64,000 nt of DNA from Taudactylus pleione (GCA_031769625.1 JAUIMM010000188.1:5682001-5746000); one strand, 5' to 3'. Positions 49,497 through 60,167 are shown, numbered from the stretch's first letter. Program-made: numbers and translations. The notes: generated by a model not told the origin, from the sequence alone.

Positions 49497-50690
49497 AGCT
49501 GGGAACACACACACGACGCAGTTTTGCCCAACGATGCTAATCAGATGAGACCAATTCACACAGACCAAAATGAATGGACAATATACAGGACTGTGGCCCT
49601 GATTCAGAGACGGACGCTCTGAAAGAGCGCTCCCTCTGAATCTGGGCGTTTTTTGTTATTTTTTGTGCAGCCTCCTGGCCGCTTGCATAGCTGTGGGTGA
49701 CCACCCACAGCTATAGCGAGCGGCCAGGATGATGGTCGAGGTGGTCAAGACCATGCGACCATCAGGGCTTGCAACGAGACCCTTGTAGTAGGGTCTCGTG
49801 GCCGCAAGCCCCAGAGAGCTTCTGGATCTAATAGAGCCGGAAGCTCTCTCACTGACATCACTGGTGATGTCAGTGGGGCCGCCCACAAACGGCAGGTGTT
49901 CGCTTGGGAACGCCTCCATTTGCGAAGCCACCCCCGGCCATGCCTACAAAATGGGGCGAGCTGTCGATCAACATCGACAGCCGCCCCTTTTGTAGTGAGA
50001 CACGGAGCGAGAGATTTTCACTGTCGCTCTGGGGCTTGTGCACGCGCAGTGCGGCCACTGCGGGTGCGCAGAGCACACCATCGACCCGCTGGCGAGCGCT
50101 CAAGCGCTTTCGAGCAGGTCTGAATTAGGCCCAGAGTCCACACTAACCAATAATCGTTTTGTTCTAAACAATCCCTTCGATCCCAATTTTTCTTGCCGAT
50201 ATACTGTCTCCGTACACACTGTCAGATAATGTGCTTTCAGGATGGAAAATGCTAATTTAATTTAATAATGGGCTCGGCTGACCGGACAGTACAGGAAGAG
50301 GAAGTACAATATTCACCATTGCGGTGTTGTTATTGTGTTGTGTAGACACTAGTCATATGCTCAGACTATTATTTATACTGTTGTTTCCACCCTGGTTATT
50401 TTAGCTGCGAGAATGAGCGGGAACAAGCTGTTGCTGCCTATGTATTGTAGTCACTACAGTGAGCTTCCTGCTGACTCAAAAGAGGAGGGAGAGATGTGTA
50501 CAGTAGTTCCACAGCAAACGGGGTGTCGCACACTACCTTCCCCTGCGCTGCTGAGATAACGCTCATTCCTCTGCTAACGATGTGAGGGAAGTCACGTCAT
50601 AGCTGATTTACACACAAGCGCTCACAAACTAAACTTGTGTATGATATCGGCTGACATCGGCCCGAGGCCCATACACACTACAGTTTCTGA
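49497..50690. mobile_element. Probable hAT element interrupted by a Harbinger MITE
   Basis: GCTGGGAACACACACACGAC at the left and a CCCATACACACTACAG-type end at the right resemble the outer element at 42347. Ends are only approximate. Confidence 0.45.
49595..50132. mobile_element. Harbinger-family MITE
   Basis: GGCCCTGATTCAGAGACGGA at the left and GGTCTGAATTAGGCCC at the right. The interior ACTGACATCACTGGTGATGT matches 25391-25923. Confidence 0.82.
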
Positions 50691-50724
50691 ACGATACCAA
50701 AACAACGTGCGCCGCACTCACTAT

Positions 50725-51446
50725 GGGGCATATTCAATTGGGTGCGTGAACTGTAAAAATCCCGCACCTGCGAGATTTTTCCTGTAGGTGCAGGATCTTT
50801 GCAATTCAATTAGGTGCTGGGTTTTTTCTGTTTTGACTGTCGGGAGGTTTTTTTTCCACGTAACCCCAGAGCAAGTGTGATTTTTCCTAAAATCGTTATT
50901 TTTAGAAAAAATCACTGGGACTTGCTCTGGGATCCCCCTTAGGACTAATTAAGCAATTGGAAGTTTCCAATTAGCTTAATTAGTCCTTAATTACTTACCT
51001 TTTGCATAGCTGTCTTCTGCATCTTCTATCCAGCGTCGGAAGCCGGCTCTTCTGCAGCAGGGTGAGTATGTCAGTGCGTGAGTGTTTGTAAGTGTGTGTG
51101 TGTGTGAGTGTTGTGTGTGTGTGGCCCCCCCAGTGTCTTTGTGCTCTCCCCCCCGGAATGGGCACTGGGAGAAATACATCTCCCAGCAGCCCTTGCCCCT
51201 CCCACCAGCCCCTGGCACATCACAGAAGCCCCCTCTCCTGTAAGAAGATAAAGGGGAGGCCACCGGGAGCCGCGGAGACCACAGGGCAGGTAACTGTTTT
51301 CTTTCTTTTTACGCACCGCGACCACTGTTCTTTTCATTGGATACCGCGGGTATCAGGAGCGCACATAGCCGCAGCATTCCAAAATTGGGCGCGAGGGGTG
51401 CAAGGTTTTTTCCTCGCTAAACCTCGTGCCCAATTGAATAAGCCCT
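50725..51446. mobile_element. MITE, TSD TAT
   Basis: GGGGCATATTCAATTGGGTG at the left and GCCCAATTGAATAAGCCCT at the right; TAT at 50722-50724 and 51447-51449. The interior has CTTGCTCTGGG hairpins and a TG-rich tract. Confidence 0.82.
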
Positions 51447-51449
51447 TAT

Positions 51450-52349
51450 ATTGGGAGCAGGAACGATTTAAGAGCGGAGGGGGGCTGTGTGCATCGTACA
51501 GTGTGTACCCAGACTAAGACTTCACAAACTGACTTCTGTATTTGGTTAATGATGTGCAAGAGAATATTTATTATTTGTAGGCAGTGGCGTAACTAGGGTA
51601 TTTGGAGCCCAGGGCAAGTTAAAAAAACGGAGCTCCCCAACACAAACACACAAGTAGGTACGTGCGCTGAAAAAGTGGGCGTGGCCACATGCCACAAGGT
51701 GTGTGGTCACTGGGGGAAGTGGGTGTGGCCACATGTCAGAAGGGGCGTGGTCACATGACACACCATTGTTTTTTTCATCACTCTGAGAACATTCCTTTCT
51801 ATTCCATATGCACCTTAATGCCCCAAGTAGTAGTGCCCCTCTTGCAATGTCCCCAGTAGCAGTGCCCCTGATGCAGTGCCCCCTGTAGTAGTGTCCAGTG
51901 GTGGATCCAGGGGGGGGGGGGCAGCCACTGTGTACACTGTAGTACTAGCAACCTCCTACCACTAAAGATGGATCGAGTGCTCTGCAATTGCATTCTGCAA
52001 TGGTTACCTCAATGTAGGCAGACAGCTCTGAGCCCGAATACATGCCGCACCTCGCTGCAGAAAGTGTTTGTTTGTTTTTTCCCTAAGGGAGTGTGGCCAC
52101 GCCTTCTGTGATTAGGCCATACCCCCGGGGCTTGCACAGCTCTCTACGGCAGGTGACACAGACAGGGGGGATGTAGCGGTAATACACACTACACCCAGAC
52201 AGGGTCGGGAAACAGTCAAGGTTGCTGGGGTATGTGTGGGAGGAGTGGCTGAGCTAGATGGCCCAACAAACGGTTGAGCATATTTCCCCTTGGGACTGCA
52301 GACGAGCAAGCCTCCGAGTAACTGGTAGAGTACAGGGGTGCTGTCATCT

Positions 52350-52395
<46 letters not shown>

Positions 52396-52566
52396 TCACA
52401 CACACAAAAAGATAGTATGCACTCCTCTTCAGAATTCACAGCTTACGAGGTGCTAACCCTACAGCAGTCAGCATATATTACCAATCTGGCTCATTAATAG
52501 TTCCACAATCAAGAGGGCACTCTCTTTCCAAAAAAAATAGAGAAAAATTTTATTGACCATATGAAC
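51450..52566. other. No gene; hAT-like left end at 51583 and TA microsatellite
   Basis: GCAGTGGCGTAACTAGGGTA is a typical hAT-type start, but its right end was not found. (TA)n at 52357-52391. Confidence 0.45.
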
Positions 52567-53235
52567 ACAGGGCCTGATTCAGACCCGGACGCAAGTGGCC
52601 GTTCGCTCGTCCGCCGTACAAGCGAAAAAATTTAAATTCAAGCGCTCGCTCGTATGTTCACTCGCAGCTAATCTTCCGCCCCATAGTCTCCCAACCCCTC
52701 CTCTAGCTAGCGAACGTCTCCTCTTTGGTTGCAGGGAACGCTCGCACAAGTCAAATCCGGAAGTGGCCCTGTCAGTTTTCGATTGCCTGCTATTTCATTC
52801 AGCAAACATACTTGAATCGATTAATAGCAATCACTATATTAATTAGCTTAACTGTTATTCACATGTTTGCAATCCTTTTATTTTTTCACTGTCAATAAAC
52901 TTTATTATTGTTAGTGTGTGTCATTGCTTCCGCAGAATATGTATGCACCAAGGGGATGGTTGTTCAAAATTAAACGTTTGTTTAAATGCTACTCTTGTTT
53001 TGCGTTTTTTTTCTAGCCGGATTTTTCATCTTTTTTATTAATATTTAAATTAGCTTACGCATGTCACTGCATCAAGCCTATTATAACTCACATTATATTT
53101 GTGAGCGTGTAGGTCACATGACTCATACAATAACCAATAGAATGCTTTCTGTTAATTTACAAAGTACATTAGCCAATCAAAATTTTTCTAGGACCTTTAT
53201 TAAAACTGTTTTGTGTAAAAAAAATCATTGCCATC

Positions 53236-53479
53236 ATGAGAGCCGCAGCTTTTTGTAGATGTGAGCTCCTGGTCCTCACTGATGTGATGGACCAGAGAAT
53301 CACACACCAGCCGCACCCCATCACTAACCTCCGCAAGCGGCTGGCCTACGCGGAGGTGCGGCGCCGCCTGCGTACGATCGGCTACCGCAGGATTATCGGC
53401 CAACTGGAACAAAGGTGGTCCGATCTGGGGTACAGATCCCCACGCCTGTTGGCCAATTTGCGTCAGCAAATACAGGAAA
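53236..53479 (+). CDS. Harbinger third gene, exon 1: Myb/SANT-like N-terminal domain
   Basis: First exon of a three-exon gene inside the Harbinger element, 81 codons plus one base, ending at a strong donor GTAAGT. I do not recognise a named gene. The residues look like a diverged Myb/SANT-like trihelix domain: an early helix with CELLVLTDVM, a middle helix RLAYAEVRRRLRTIG and a third helix with EQRWSDLGYRSPRLLANLR, where RWSDL before a basic stretch is typical of MSANTD/NAIF1-like domains. The ATG has A at -3. The likely role is DNA binding or transposase assistance, by analogy with the known Myb-like partner of Harbinger transposases. Splicing joins it in frame to 53687. It could instead be an unrelated captured or regulatory gene. 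Confidence 0.75.
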
Positions 53480-53686
53480 GTAAGTGTTTTTTTAAATTAT
53501 ATTTAAAATGTAAGCATACCTGCGTGTGCATGTTTACTGTATAGCCCTGTTTCTTTATTTTGGACATACCTGCATGTGCCTGTTTACCGTATAGCCCTGT
53601 TTTTTTGTTTATAAAATTTTTGGTGTGTAAATTGTTGAAACAAAAAATGAAATATGTAATAATATACATTTTTCAACATCATTTAG

Positions 53687-53995
53687 GGGCTGAGCGCAGA
53701 CTGCAACATCGCCAACGTCATCGACGTCAGGCTCGTCCCCTATCCTCCACTCCCACCCAAACCTCCTCTGCCCACTCTTCCCCAAATTCCCCCTCCAACC
53801 CAGACCTGGCCGACCGTGAGGCCCCTCCCTCTCCTCACATTCCCATACCTCCAAATGCACACTCCCCTCAACCCCCCCCTCTCTTTTCCTCACCCTCAAC
53901 TTCCTCCCAAATCACCCCTCCTCCATCCCTGCTGCACTGGCCCACCTCTGATGAGGATGATTTTGGGGCTCCAGGACCAGGCACCATTATGACCG
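53687..53995 (+). CDS. Harbinger third gene, exon 2: basic then Pro/Ser-rich linker
   Basis: The acceptor reads ATTTAG and the donor GTATGT. Phase 1 to phase 1 joins exon 1 and exon 3 without a stop. The segment opens with an Arg/His/Gln-rich basic run (RRLQHRQRHRRQ), a candidate nuclear-localisation or nucleic-acid contact. It then becomes a long Pro/Ser/Thr-rich region, probably disordered, and ends with an acidic patch SDEDDFG. The order of DNA-binding-like domain, disordered linker and C-terminal helix resembles the layout of the Myb-like gene in the same element. Confidence 0.72.
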
Positions 53996-54408
53996 GTATG
54001 TTTCCCTTTAAAACTATTGCTGTTTTTTCATTATTTTGATTTTGGTTGATGTTGTCCTTTTGCCTGTGCAGTTCAAAATTGTAAAGTATTTTTGATATAT
54101 ATCTTTGTGAAACAATGTCTAGGATGTTTTCCCCTTACACATATGACACATGTCCAAACACTCATACTTGTGTCTTTCTTGTTTACGGTACCAACAAATG
54201 TTGTATTTTTGCGTAGTTGTAACTCTCTTTTATGTTATTTTTGACAAATATTTTTTGTCTTGTTTTTCGACAATCTTTTCGTTTGACATTCCTTTTGTTT
54301 TGTATTTTTTTTGTCACCTTTTTTTGTATAGTATGATTTTGTAGTTATTTTGTCACATATAAATTAAGGTGTCATTTTAGTAATCCGCCCATTTTTTTTT
54401 ACCCACAG

Positions 54409-54518
54409 AGGACCAGAGGCGTAACAAAGAAATTTATGCAGGCTTGCAGAATTTGAGGGGCCATGTAGTTGCCATGCTTGTGGCCTCGGATCACATTTTG
54501 GCGCGCCTGCACCACTAA
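54409..54518 (+). CDS. Harbinger third gene, exon 3: C-terminal amphipathic helix and stop
   Basis: The acceptor is CCCACAG after a T-rich tract. The exon encodes about 35 residues and a TAA stop. The sequence (EIYAGLQNLRGHVVAMLVAS and onward) shows regular hydrophobic spacing like a short coiled coil or dimerisation helix. The spliced frame totals 663 bases, giving about 220 residues without any stop or frameshift. AATAAA occurs at 54553-54558, a plausible poly(A) signal about 35 bases after the stop. The gene converges with the transposase, whose stop is at 55342. Confidence 0.72.
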
Positions 54519-55341
54519 TTATTTTATGTTTCCCTCCCAAAATGTTTAAAATAATAAAATTTATTTTGATTTATTTAAGTCTCATTCCTTGTGTGTACAT
54601 CTTAGATTGTTGAACCTTACATAAGTCTACTATTTGTCCCTGATTTTTAAAGAAATGTAAATGTGTTTGTCGAAAGCTCAAGTAAGTATGTAAGCTTGCA
54701 CATTAAACACATAACAATACCAATAGGTTTCGAGAAGTAACCTCAAAATGTGAATATTTTTTGGTGTGGGTAATGTTAAATTTAAAGCTACCTGCTTAGG
54801 CCTACAATTGCAAACATACTGATTCACCATAATACCTTTGGTGTTTGTTTTTAGCAACAAAGCAGGGTACTAAACTTTTCCAAATAAGAACTTATTTGGA
54901 GAAGTATTAGGCATTAAGCAAATTTGCATTTTTAGAAACAGGTTACACTTGTTTGTAATTTACGATGGAAATCGTTGGTGAACGTAAAATAAAATTTTAA
55001 TACACACAAATAATAAACACCAAGTAAATACATACAATAAATACAAAAATTCAAAACACACACACACGTCAAAAACACACCAAAACCCCCAAAAAAACAA
55101 AATCAGGAACTGTTTGAAGAAGGAGCATGCCAACATGAATCCACAAATGAGGAGAAGAAATCATTGTTCCCGAGTTATATCCAATGTGTCCACATAAAGT
55201 CATTTGTGTTGATCAGGTAGTAGGCATGTTTTTTTATGGTCATTTTAGGGATTAAAAACAAAACAAAAAAATCAGTTAACAGTGTACTTTCAAATATTAC
55301 ATGTCTACATTGTTGCATTTTTAAACATTATGAGGAAATAA

Positions 55342-55703
55342 TTACCTAAAAAATCTGGCCACAACTTCATCGCATATGGCCCCCCCACATACTGACCTCC
55401 GACCAACCTCGGGGGGGCTGTCCTCAGGCAAGGCATCCTCTGGCTGCATTGGGACACCACTCCTTATGGCGATGTTGTGAAATATCCCACACAGGATCAC
55501 TATTTTCGAAACCATAGCCGGCAAATACATGAGGTCGACACCAGAGCGGTGGAGGCATCTGAATCGGCCTTTTAAAAGGCCGATACAGTGCTCCACCACC
55601 TGCCTGGTGGCTGTAAGGGCGGAATTATACTGACTTTGTGACCCTGGTGTGGGATCCAAATAAGGAGTGAGCAGCCAGGGCATGCAAAGGTAACCACTGT
55701 CTC
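55342..55703 (-). pseudogene. Harbinger transposase exon 2 (third catalytic residue, C-terminus)
   Basis: The acceptor is TTTCACAG. The frame reads DSGYLCMPWLLTPYLDP, the standard Harbinger motif, then VVEHCIGLLKGRF with the third catalytic acid Glu (about residue 265), and ends with DEVVARFFR and a TAA stop. All three DDE residues are therefore present. With the GT-AG intron (55704-55782) the last base of exon 1 (T) and the first two of this exon (GA) form TGA where relatives have a Gly codon (GGA), so the junction encodes a stop. A G to T change at the last exon base would explain it. Confidence 0.85.
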
Positions 55704-55782
55704 CTGTGAAAACAGATAAAAATACATCAGGACCATTGTGTAACAAGCTTTGCATTGGTTTCAACAGAAGGTGTCAACTTAC

Positions 55783-56464
55783 ACAGAAGCCACACATCAC
55801 CAGCTTGTAGGTTGTTTAATTTGTGCCAAATCCCTGATTGCCGGATGACGAAGGAATCATGTGCACTGCCGGGGAATTTGGCATTCAGGGACAGGATCTG
55901 GAGGGAGGCATCACATACCACCATTACATTCATCGAGTGAAAGTGTTTGTGGTTCCTAAATATAGCTTCCAGCCTTGCTGGAGGCTGAAGTGGTATGTGA
56001 GTGCCATCCACAACCCCTATGATGTGTGGGGAGCCAGCTATTTGATAAAAATTAGCCTTCGCCACATTAAGGGAACCCATATCCAATGGCATTTTAATAA
56101 AATGATGGAGGTGTTTGAAAAGGGCCTCCATCACTGCCCTCAGGATCCTTGAAAAGGAGGATTGGGAAATTCCAGCAACTATTCCCACAGTGGTTTGAAA
56201 GGATCCTGAGGCACAAAAATGTAACACCGACATTAATTGCGTAAGTGGTGGTATTGCTGTAGGACTGTCAATTTGTCGTTCAAGATCACTCTCTATTAAT
56301 GAGAGAGTGTCTATGATGAGTTGTGGCGGAAGACGGTAGTGCCTTAACACCTCATCATCTGGCATTCCAAAAAGGGTGACACATGTTCTATATATCTGGG
56401 GCCTTGCACGCCTACGAGGCCTACGCCTGGGACGAAGTTGAGGTTAGTCGGGTTCTGGAACCAT
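55783..56464 (-). pseudogene. Harbinger transposase exon 1 (DDE_4 / HARBI1-like), with stop at codon 7
   Basis: The transposase cuts and pastes the element by DDE chemistry. Starting from the ATG at 56464 gives a spliced length of 348 codons, the usual size for HARBI1-like proteins, but codon 7 is TAA (56444-56446). The next ATG is at 56365 (MPDDEVLRHYRLPP, a typical family start region). After it come a helix-turn-helix-like stretch (about residues 87-115), the first catalytic Asp in GVVDGTH (about 153) and the second in GSAHDS (about 203). An Arg-rich N-terminal tract (about residues 10-22) precedes MPDDE. The exon ends at a strong donor GTAAGT. The early TAA may be a real mutation, or the 5' end may be spliced differently, since CTAAC followed by CCCAG at 56447-56428 resembles a branch point and acceptor. 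Confidence 0.85.
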
Positions 56465-56773
56465 GGCCAATATAATACGACCAACATCAACCTGAAATGT
56501 TAAGCAAGGTAGTTATAGGTTTAGACAAATGTGTTAAGAAAAATATACTTATCTTTTCCAAGAAAACCAAAGATGCTTACAGGCCTGGGACGTGTCATGG
56601 GAAATTCAACCTACATTTCAAATTTTGAAAAATGTTAAGATATTAATTTAAAAAACTATGATTATTAAAAAAGTTTGTATTCTAAAAAATAGAGAAGGGA
56701 GCACACATTAGTTCTCAAAATAGTACGCTACATTTAGTGGTAAGACATGATTTGACACAGAAAAATTGAAAAC

Positions 56774-57091
56774 ACATTAGTTCGCTAAATAGTACGCTAA
56801 TTTTACAGTTGAATAAGGATACATTAGTTCGCTAAATAGTACGCTAATTTTACAGTTAAATAAGGATACATTAGTTCGCTAAATAGTACGCTAATTTTAC
56901 AGTTGAATAAGGATACATTAGTTCGCTAAATAGTACGCTAATTTTACAGTTGAATAAGGATACATTAGTTCGCTAAATAGTACGCTAATTTTACAGTTAA
57001 ATAAGGATACATTAGTTCGCTAAATATTACGCTAATTTTACAGTTAAATAAGGATACATTAGTTTGCTAAATAGTACGCTACATTTAGTGG
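56774..57091. repeat. 47-bp tandem array between divergent Harbinger genes (about 6.7 copies)
   Basis: The unit starts ACATTAGTTCGCTAAATAGT and repeats at 56774, 56821, 56868, 56915, 56962, 57009 and 57056. The copies are nearly identical. A diverged related block lies at 56705-56760, and the sequence after the last copy (ACATTTAGTGGTAAGACATG) repeats that flank. The array lies between the transposase start and the Myb-like start, so it could be promoter or transposase-binding sequence; that is inference. Confidence 0.9.
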
Positions 57092-57796
57092 TAAGACATG
57101 ATTGTTCACAGAAAAAAAACAACATTACTTAGCGAAACATATGCTAAGACCAACACATCGAATTTGTAAAATCATGAAACCAAAAACACTTACCAAAAAC
57201 AGACAATATCCCAAAGTTCAAAAACTTCACTCGTTCACTGCCAAAATAACTGTAAAACAAAAAAATTTAGAAACAAATGTAAACTATTTACTATTATTTT
57301 TTACGGTGGTTTTTTTAAATACTTACTCAAAAATGCAAATCAAAAAAGCCAAAAAATCTAAAAAAAATGTTAACGGAAAATAACGAAGAAAAAAAGCCAA
57401 AAGATCAAAATAAACCAGTCCTCCTTCAAACCAATCGCAAACAATCAACTCCACCGTTAAACCTCCAACACTCAAAACATGCCACCTCGACTCGAGTCAC
57501 ACCAAGCCATAAATAGGCTTTATTTTCCCGCTCAAATTAAGGACGGACAATAGGAGCGCACAAGGAATGATGAAGCCGAATAATGCTGACGCATGTATAA
57601 AAATGTCACTGAAGGCCAAAATCGGTCTGCTACATTGACCAAAAAAAATTAGTACAGAGCAGCAAAGTACTAGCCAACAGGCACCATGTAAGTGTTTTTT
57701 ATTTTTATGGGAAAATGAGTATGTTTAACATTACATTTTAAAACATTTTACTAAAAATCTTTTTTAACATTAAAAAAAAAAGGTGTGGAGGATGCC

Positions 57797-58022
57797 ATGG
57801 AAGAGGCTGCTGGCCCTAGTAGGCAAACTAGGGCCAAAAAAAAAGGCAGCCACAATTCACAAGGAAGGAGATGGAGGTTTTGGTGCAAATGTGCAATGAC
57901 AACCTGGCACAGGCACCAAGGAATATGGGTGCAACCCAGAGATGGAAACTGTGGGACGACATAGCCAGTGGTGTCAATGGTGTGGGTGAGTTTGAACGTT
58001 CAACCCGGGAGGTCAAACGCCG
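57797..58022 (+). pseudogene. Harbinger Myb/SANT-like gene, exon 1, with 1-base deletion in an A run
   Basis: This is the usual second protein of Harbinger elements: a nuclear Myb/SANT-like factor that binds DNA and helps bring the transposase to the ends (known for the family). The start GCCATGG is a strong context. After about 15 residues, a run of nine A (57836-57844) shifts the frame; one more A would restore KKKRQPQFTRKEMEVLVQ, the start of the trihelix domain. The domain continues through TQRWKLWDDIASGVNGVG and STREVKRR. The donor is GTACGT at 58023 in phase 2. Two upstream AG-like borders leave open a short 5' non-coding exon. Confidence 0.82.
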
Positions 58023-58102
58023 GTACGTAAAAACTACATTTTAGTAAAAAGTGTTTACAGGTCAAAATACTGGAGGAATAATGCCAAATTTTAAACCAAC
58101 AG

Positions 58103-58311
58103 ATGGAGCGACTTCAAATATCGGCTTAAACAAAAACTGGCTGATAGGGCTAGGCATGCAGGGGGGACAGGTGGGGGTCCCACCCCTGTGTCATTTGAGC
58201 TCATAGATTTGGAGGAGCTGGCCCAGGGGTGTGTGCAGGATGAGGAGGTGTTTGGCGTGTCGAACATGGATACCGACATGCCAGACTTTGCGGCTCCTCA
58301 TGTTGCCCCAG
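58103..58311 (+). CDS. Harbinger Myb/SANT-like gene, exon 2
   Basis: The acceptor ACCAACAG and donor GTAAAT join in frame with exons 1 and 3. Joining CG with A gives Arg, then WSDFKYRLKQKLADRAR, the third helix of the Myb/SANT-like domain with its conserved Trp. A Gly-rich turn and an acidic stretch (DLEELAQGCVQDEEVFG) follow. This segment is open and probably completes the DNA-binding domain plus an activation-like acidic linker. It is broken only through the exon 1 frameshift. Confidence 0.82.
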
Positions 58312-58397
58312 GTAAATGTTGTAAGGTTACCAACTCCGAAATGTTTTTTTGACAATATCTAGATTATAATTTTACTCTTTTCTCTTTTTTCTCACAG

Positions 58398-58933
58398 AGA
58401 CACAGGCGGATGAGTCTGCTCCAGAGGTGAGCTTTGGCCGCAGAATTTCTTCTGGCTCTGCAGGGGAGGAAGCAGTAGATTCGGCTGGGGACCCTGTGGC
58501 AGACAGTCCAGGGCATTCCCCCTCACAGGCAGTGGCCCTCCTCACTGATCTCAATGGTAAAACGGATCAGCAGACCGAGATTCTGCTGAGGATGGACGTC
58601 AATCTGCTACGGGTGGCGGACGCCCTGGAGCAAAGTGCTGCGGCCAATGTGACCATTGCTAAGGCCCTTGCGGAAAATACTGGGGCCAACGTGCGGATAG
58701 CAAATGCCCTGGAGCAGCTCGTTCGCCAGCATATGTTGGAGCCGGCCTCCCTTCCTGCCGGAACATCAGGACCCTCCATCTCTGGCACAACAACAGCCAT
58801 CCCTCCAAATGTGCCTAGCCCTATGCCTAGTCCAGAGGCCACAACATCTGCCTCTGGCCAGGCCAGCCGAAGGACTTCCCAGACCCATTCAGGCTCCCTC
58901 CAACCCCCGGCCAAACGGCCTAAAAGGCGATGA
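58398..58933 (+). CDS. Harbinger Myb/SANT-like gene, exon 3: coiled coil and basic tail
   Basis: The acceptor is TTTCTCACAG. The segment has an acidic/Ser-rich part, then a repeating helix (LLRVADALEQSAAANVTIAK and a second ALEQL repeat) that looks like a dimerisation coiled coil. A Pro/Ser/Thr-rich linker follows, and the protein ends in PAKRPKRR, a probable nuclear-localisation signal. The stop is TGA at 58931-58933. AATAAA at 59144-59149 is a candidate poly(A) signal. Counting one restored base in exon 1, the three exons total 324 codons, so no other indel is needed. Confidence 0.82.
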
Positions 58934-59719
58934 CAACACTGGCTAATTTGCCCACAATCCATCTCTGTGTTTGCCCTATATTCCTGCATGGCAAAAACCT
59001 CCCTCTCCTTTCTTGTGAATTGTTTTTATTTGTTTTAATTCTGTTCAAATGCCACTTATTTTGTGGGTGTGTGTGCAAAATGATTTTTAGATTTTGTCCC
59101 TTGAAAAAAATTATGTTTACTTTTAAAAAAAACTTGACACAAAAATAAACAAAAAATTATTACACTTTGGAAACAAAATTGCAAAAATCTGTTGTTGATT
59201 TATTCACAAACTGGTTAAAAGTTAATCCCTCTAACACACTTACAAACAGTACAATGGAAATATAAACATTTCATATTTTCCCTAAAAAATAAGGGTTAAA
59301 ATCAATTTATGCGTTTTAATTAACAATTATCCAAAAAAAAAAGGACGATTGGTTTCTTGGTCCAAAAAAAAATAAAAAAACATGCGTACAATATTGTTTG
59401 TCTACAAAATAAACACTTACAAATATGTAAAAAGCACTCAAAAAACCCAAACATTTGTTAACTAATTGATTGTATGCCCCAGAAATTAGCAGCTGAGTAG
59501 TTCACCTGCGTTCGGTTTTTAACTACTAAAAAAGGTCTATTTGCGAAACACCTTAGAAGCTGTTTAGCAATTAAAAGTTAATTGTTTTTGTTGCCTCACT
59601 TGATTAATCGTAACAACATCGATGAGTCCGGGGAAGTACGAGGAGACCATCGTCATTGCGGTAGACTATACCAGACCACAAGCTGAGCGAGCGGTCTTAA
59701 TGGAAATTGGATCACACAG

Positions 59720-60018
59720 TGACGTGTACAAAATAGCGTCCACATTGGACGTTCGCACAAGATAATACATGTATGCCCAAAAAACGCCTTGCCACGCCTG
59801 CGTTTTCTCATCTCCACCCCCGTTACCACCCATAAACGGAACATTCTGTCAATCAAATGACATAGGTCACTTCCTGTTCGCTGTGTATACGAGCGATCGA
59901 GAAATGACCGCAATGATCCGGCCGCACATGCGCAATGAGAACCGGACGCATGCGTGGTTTAAAACAATCGAATGCGTACGAGTGAACGGCTGATAGCGTC
60001 CGGCTCTGAATGAGGTCC
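59720..60018 (+). repeat. Right subterminal and terminal region of the Harbinger, shared with MITEs
   Basis: It contains the block ACGCCTGCGTTTTCTCATCT, a 'TTACCACCCATAAACGG' motif and TCTGTCAATCAAATGA. Versions of these recur at 13235-13265, 42685-42755, 46925-46995, 60690-60785, and inverted at 62035-62110 and 63755-63850. This sharing links the small elements to the long one. Confidence 0.8.
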
Positions 60019-60167
60019 ACAGTCCATTATATTTCCACCAGTATTAATCCAGCCACATCAGGCAACTCTTCATCACCACAAACCAGTTTGTTATCAGCAG
60101 CCTTCAGGCTGATCCATAATCACCCATATGCTTGGTGCATGTCATAATTCACATGTGGACCATCCAC

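Larger units (their letters stand above)
52570..60018 (+). mobile_element. Long PIF/Harbinger DNA transposon with three genes (7449 bp)
   Basis: The ends are matching inverted repeats: GGGCCTGATTCAGACCCGGA at the left and, read from the other strand, GGACCTCATTCAGAGCCGGA at the right. Similarity continues for about 40 bases, through CCGTTC(G/A)CTCG. A 3-bp target duplication ACA flanks the element (52567-52569 and 60019-60021), as expected for PIF/Harbinger. Inside are a DDE_4/HARBI1-type transposase on the minus strand and a Myb/SANT-like gene on the plus strand, the usual two partners, plus a third three-exon plus-strand gene at the left. The right subterminal region (about 59720-59990) is shared with many small elements nearby. 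The transposase and Myb-like genes each carry defects, so this copy is probably not fully autonomous now, but its structure is complete from end to end. Confidence 0.9.

Noticed and set aside
51092..51517. 141-codon plus-strand ORF
   Set aside because: It lies inside the MITE at 50725-51446 and spans its TG-rich tract; no domain is seen.
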